A DNA stretch of 7,612 bases, taken from Deltaproteobacteria bacterium (GTDB lineage: Bacteria; Desulfobacterota; Desulfobacteria; Desulfobacterales; JAUVKB01). Below the pieces are notes generated by a model. The model made no database searches. It saw only the letters and a program-made list of their open reading frames with translations, and was not told the origin of the DNA. Every line of letters begins with the position of its first letter. Position 1 is the stretch's first letter. Below are positions 4,891 through 7,612 of this stretch, one piece after another. A program made the position numbers and the translations under genes. The stretch covers positions 1 through 7,612 of the forward strand of contig JAUVKB010000105.1 of assembly GCA_030596405.1 (NCBI GenBank), in the 5' to 3' direction.

Positions 4891-5808
4891 ATGCCTCAAA
4901 ACAGTATTAATTTGTCAGAAAACAAGCCGCATTCCTGCCTTCTGGGCGCACATTTTTCCATTGCAAAGGGTTTGCACAACGCGCTTTATACGGCAGAATC
5001 TCTGGGCTGCACCGCACTTCAGATATTTACAAAAAATGCTTCCACCTGGAAGGAAAAAACGCTTTCACAAAAAGATATCAAGCTTTTCAAACAGGCAATA
5101 AAAGAAACCGGCATCAAGGCTATTGCCTCACACTCGTCTTATCTTATCAATCTGGCTGCAAACGATACTGCAAAGCATGCCAGGTCAATAGATGCGCTCA
5201 AACATGAACTTGTCCGTTCTTCCCTGCTGTCTATACCTTATGTCGTGCTTCACCCGGGCTCTCATATGGGAAGCGGTGAAAAGGAAGGGACATGCCGTAT
5301 ATCACAAAGCATAAACCAAATATTTAATGACACGCCCGACGCAAAGACACGCCTTTTACTTGAAACTACGGCAGGACAAGGCAGCAGCATAGGTCATACA
5401 TTTGAACAGCTTACGTCTATAATAGACGGCGTAAAAGATAAAAACAGGATAGGCGTCTGCCTTGATACATGCCACATCTTTGCGGCCGGTTATGATATCA
5501 GGACAAAGGCGGCCTTTCAAAAAACCTTCAAAGACTTTGAAACGATAACGGGCATGGACAATCTTTATCTGATCCATTTAAATGATTCAAAAAAAATGTT
5601 GGGCTCCAGAGTCGACCGGCACGAACATATAGGGCAAGGATTTATAGGGATAAAAGCATTTTCATTCTTTATGAACGATAAGAGATTTTCCGGTATTCCT
5701 AAAATCATTGAAACCCCTAAAGAAAAACCGGATGATAACCCGAATGATAACTGGGATAAAGTCAATCTTGAACAATTACGATCTCTAATAATCGACATCG
5801 TTTTTTGA
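4891..5808 (+). CDS. nfo: Endonuclease IV (deoxyribonuclease IV, AP endonuclease)
   Basis: DNA-repair enzyme of 305 residues that cuts the backbone 5' of abasic sites and removes blocked 3' ends during base excision repair; it acts on DNA in the cytoplasm with three metal ions. The fold is a single TIM barrel beginning LLGAHFSIAKGL (17-28). All nine metal ligands of the E. coli enzyme can be placed: H81, H121 (VLHPGSH), E158 (LLETTAGQG), D192 and H195 (CLDTCHIFAAG), H229 (LIHLNDSK), D242 and H244 (RVDRHEHIGQG) and E274 (IIETP). It is about 20 residues longer than the E. coli protein (285), mainly from about 15 extra N-terminal residues. The ATG at 4891 is the first start codon in a usable position; its ribosome-binding site is weak and made by a tandem repeat. 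It is divergent from the KamA-like gene and overlaps the 3' end of the convergent DUF4956 gene by 24 bases. No sign of damage or loss of function. Confidence 0.96.
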   Translation: MPQNSINLSENKPHSCLLGAHFSIAKGLHNALYTAESLGCTALQIFTKNASTWKEKTLSQKDIKLFKQAIKETGIKAIASHSSYLINLAANDTAKHARSIDALKHELVRSSLLSIPYVVLHPGSHMGSGEKEGTCRISQSINQIFNDTPDAKTRLLLETTAGQGSSIGHTFEQLTSIIDGVKDKNRIGVCLDTCHIFAAGYDIRTKAAFQKTFKDFETITGMDNLYLIHLNDSKKMLGSRVDRHEHIGQGFIGIKAFSFFMNDKRFSGIPKIIETPKEKPDDNPNDNWDKVNLEQLRSLIIDIVF

Positions 5809-6471
5809 CGCAATAAGAATAACTTCAGACACACCTTCCTGCCTGCCGAAAGCGCCGGCCAAGTCCTGGGCGGTTGTCCCCTCTCTTAAAACTATGTCAT
5901 AGGTGAGCTGCAATTGTTGACCATCGCCCGAAGGCTCTATATGCAAAAGATTGGACGATTTGACCATTTTATTGATAAGCTCAAGATAAGATGCGCTGTC
6001 AAATTTTTTGTCAAAACGGAATCGAAGAATAAATTCGCTCTTGTAAAGCGCGCCGAAATTTATCCGGTTCAATATGACTGCAAGAGAACAGATGACCAGG
6101 GTGCCGGCAAGAGCCAGAATATAGTTTCCGGTTCCCGCAGCCATGCCGACGGCAAGTCCTAAAAATACATAAGCGATATCTTTTGTATCTTTAACTACCG
6201 TTCTGAAACGGATAATACTTAAAGCGCCGACCAGCGCAAAAGCGCGGGAAAGACTGTTTCCTATTACCATCATAACCATTGCGACAATCACCGTAACAAA
6301 CACTATGGTTAAGGTAAATGACTGCGAATAAGATAATCCTTTATGGGTTTGCTGATAAACCGTTGCGACAATTATTCCCAAAACAATGCTTAATCCCAAA
6401 TTGATAAGGATCTGATAAGGACCGTAAATCTGCGGCACTTCACCCAGTAAGTCGATAACTGCTTGATTCAT
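5785..6471 (-). CDS. DUF4956 domain-containing membrane protein
   Basis: Integral membrane protein of 228 residues. Four hydrophobic segments can be seen at about 21-38, 52-70, 100-113 and 116-134, then a soluble C-terminal domain of roughly 90 residues (about 140-228). Between segments 2 and 3 is the block that marks the family: SRAFALVGALSIIRFRT (75-91), then VVKDTKDIAYVFLGLAVGMAAG (92-113). The biochemical role is unknown. Genes of this family are repeatedly found next to VTC-domain genes, as here, so a role in polyphosphate synthesis, export or anchoring is a contextual inference. The ATG at 6471 has AAGGA nine bases upstream. It follows the VTC gene by 36 bases, consistent with co-transcription. 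Its last 24 bases overlap the end of nfo on the other strand, leaving no separate terminator. Confidence 0.9.
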   Translation of the reverse strand: MNQAVIDLLGEVPQIYGPYQILINLGLSIVLGIIVATVYQQTHKGLSYSQSFTLTIVFVTVIVAMVMMVIGNSLSRAFALVGALSIIRFRTVVKDTKDIAYVFLGLAVGMAAGTGNYILALAGTLVICSLAVILNRINFGALYKSEFILRFRFDKKFDSASYLELINKMVKSSNLLHIEPSGDGQQLQLTYDIVLREGTTAQDLAGAFGRQEGVSEVILIASKNDVDY

Positions 6472-6507
6472 TTAATATTTTCCTTTTTTTACGTTAAACC
6501 GCTGACG

Positions 6508-7290
6508 CTATTCCAGCTTGTCCGCCATGCCATGGCATTCTATGGCTTCACAATATTTTGAAATAGATACCCTTCTCAGCTCCATGGTCTGTATCAACCG
6601 GTGGAACCATTTGGGTATATGAAACCTGAATTTAACTTCCAGTATTGTATAGCCGGAAAGCAGCGCCCTGGCATTTATATGCCCGGCAGGAAAAAGATCT
6701 TTTGCGGCCGCAGCATAAAGATTATCGTCAAAGGTAAGACGAAATTCAGGATCATACTTGCTGACATAAGGACGTCTCCAATAATCGACAAGTATTACAG
6801 GCGCCAAATTTTTCCGAAACACCTCATAAAGAAACTTTGTTTTTATGGGACCGTCTTTTACAGCACAAACAACATTATTTGTTGTGCTGCATAATGATGT
6901 AAAAGTCTTGCATGGTAAAACCAGCGGAGAATCGACTAATATATCATCAACCGGCATATTATCAAATAGTTTTGTCCTGTGTTTATAAACCAAATTGTTG
7001 TGGCGTCCCTTTACTTCCAAAAATTCGGGGCAGTCGTCACACCCGTCGTTTGTATAGGTTCTTATCCTGAATTTTGCCCGTTGCATCAAACCGTCTATTT
7101 TTTCATAATAATTTGAAAAACAACTATTATCGTAATAGAGGCTTCGAACAAAATATTTGCGGCCCGGTTTGTCCACCACAAAAGGATCAAGTTCAACAAA
7201 ATACTGGAGTTCAGACTCTAATGACTTACGCAGAGCATAAGGCAGAATGTATTTGAACTCGTATCGTGAAAAATGCAGTTTAACTTCCAT
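6508..7290 (-). CDS. VTC domain protein, polyphosphate polymerase-like
   Basis: Protein of 260 residues forming a triphosphate-tunnel fold like the catalytic domain of yeast Vtc4, which builds polyphosphate from ATP. The tunnel residues are visible: RYEFKY (9-14), VRSLYYD (48-54), RAKFRIRTY (71-79, with R71, R75, R77), LEVKGR (91-96), KHR (103-105), DYWRRPYV (169-176), FRLTFDDNL (183-191), the metal-binding ILEVKF (216-221, E218) and SISKY (242-246). No membrane segment is seen; the neighbouring DUF4956 protein may provide the membrane partner. Polyphosphate synthesis is inferred from fold and residues and is not proven for bacterial members. Two starts are possible: ATG 7290, four bases after the upstream stop and without a clear ribosome-binding site, or TTG 7305, which overlaps the upstream gene and has GAGGGG nine bases before it. 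ATG is preferred because translational coupling would suffice, but the choice is uncertain. The gene lies tightly behind the lysine-rich partial gene. Confidence 0.88.
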   Translation of the reverse strand: MEVKLHFSRYEFKYILPYALRKSLESELQYFVELDPFVVDKPGRKYFVRSLYYDNSCFSNYYEKIDGLMQRAKFRIRTYTNDGCDDCPEFLEVKGRHNNLVYKHRTKLFDNMPVDDILVDSPLVLPCKTFTSLCSTTNNVVCAVKDGPIKTKFLYEVFRKNLAPVILVDYWRRPYVSKYDPEFRLTFDDNLYAAAAKDLFPAGHINARALLSGYTILEVKFRFHIPKWFHRLIQTMELRRVSISKYCEAIECHGMADKLE

Positions 7291-7294
7291 ATTG

Positions 7295-7612
7295 TCAAAA
7301 ATCAAGGCCGTAAGCCCCTCTTATAGAAGGCTTTGCCGCCGCCAGGCAGTTTGTAATAATTTCAATATCAAGAGCGCTGTCTTCAGGATACAGCCATCTT
7401 GATACAACTTTTGCTTTGCGTTTGTTTTTCCCATCAACCGTTGAATCGACAATAATCCGTTTTTTCTTTTTAATCTTTCCTGCCACATACGAATCATAAA
7501 TCGCTATCTTTGATTTTTTACCGGCTGAAAAATTTAATCCATTTTCAGTCAAATGCCCCTTGTACAGGTTTACCCTTCCGCCGCCGTCATAGCGCCAGTT
7601 TTTCCTGTAAGC
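7295..7612 (-). CDS. Unrecognised lysine-rich protein, C-terminal fragment
   Basis: The open frame runs in from the window edge, so the visible 105 residues are the C-terminal part; an internal TTG at 7552 is not a convincing start because the frame stays open beyond it. I do not recognise the family. The fragment begins AYRKNWRYDGGGRVNLYKGH and contains three basic clusters (GKKSK, GKIKKKKR and GKNKRKAK, roughly residues 31-73), followed by a mixed C-terminal part ending RGAYGLDF. I count 15 Lys and 7 Arg in 105 residues. No membrane segment is visible. The stop (7295-7297) is four bases before the VTC ATG, so co-transcription and probably translational coupling are likely. Its place upstream of VTC and DUF4956 genes suggests a partner in the same process. 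CotH-like proteins are often found in such clusters, but nothing visible here establishes that identity. Confidence 0.7.
   Translation of the reverse strand, partial: AYRKNWRYDGGGRVNLYKGHLTENGLNFSAGKKSKIAIYDSYVAGKIKKKKRIIVDSTVDGKNKRKAKVVSRWLYPEDSALDIEIITNCLAAAKPSIRGAYGLDF

Noticed and set aside
4728..4910. 60-codon open frame in the divergent intergenic region, overlapping the nfo start
   Set aside because: It starts at TTG without a Shine-Dalgarno, crosses the candidate promoters and the tandem repeat, and has no recognisable composition or family.
1..7612. CRISPR array, insertion sequence, tRNA or phage/defence module
   Set aside because: No spaced repeats, transposase, cloverleaf-type RNA gene or recognisable defence gene was seen; all long frames are accounted for by metabolic, repair or polyphosphate-type genes.

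Overview
This window looks like an ordinary chromosomal stretch of an anaerobic, moderately AT-rich bacterium. The best guess is a Desulfobacterota (sulfate-reducer-type) genome. The guess rests on the gene mix: an SCP-x-like thiolase, a Cytidylate_kin2-type kinase, a pyrophosphate-type phosphofructokinase beside a trypanosome/plant-like ATP phosphofructokinase, and a KamA-type radical SAM enzyme. It is an inference from protein families; no marker gene is present.

Layout. Positions 2-160 (+) are the last 52 codons of a thiolase. A structured convergent intergenic region (161-266) follows. Then comes a leftward block, in transcription order: kamA-like radical SAM aminomutase (4698-3619), ATP-type 6-phosphofructokinase (3507-2167), PPi-type phosphofructokinase (2132-966) and cytidylate-kinase-like protein (878-267). 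Gaps are 111, 34 and 87 bases, so the two phosphofructokinases are very probably co-transcribed and the whole block may be one operon. A 192-base divergent promoter region (4699-4890) separates it from nfo, endonuclease IV (4891-5808, +). nfo ends inside the 3' end of a second leftward block: a lysine-rich unrecognised protein cut by the window edge (7612-7295), a VTC-domain polyphosphate-polymerase-like protein (7290-6508) and a DUF4956 membrane protein (6471-5785).

How the genes may work together. The two phosphofructokinases carry different donor signatures: GGDDT for pyrophosphate and GGDGT for ATP. Together they could run the fructose-6-phosphate step irreversibly with ATP, or reversibly with pyrophosphate. 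The VTC and DUF4956 pair is a recurrent bacterial partnership thought to make or handle polyphosphate at the membrane; the lysine-rich upstream gene is the unknown member. nfo is an independent DNA-repair gene.

No tRNA, rRNA, CRISPR array, insertion sequence or origin was seen. The points most worth a second look are the phosphofructokinase pair with divergent active-site residues, the unknown lysine-rich partner of the VTC/DUF4956 pair, a compact KamA whose TTG start sits in a hairpin loop, and an A7G8 homopolymer at a ribosome-binding site.
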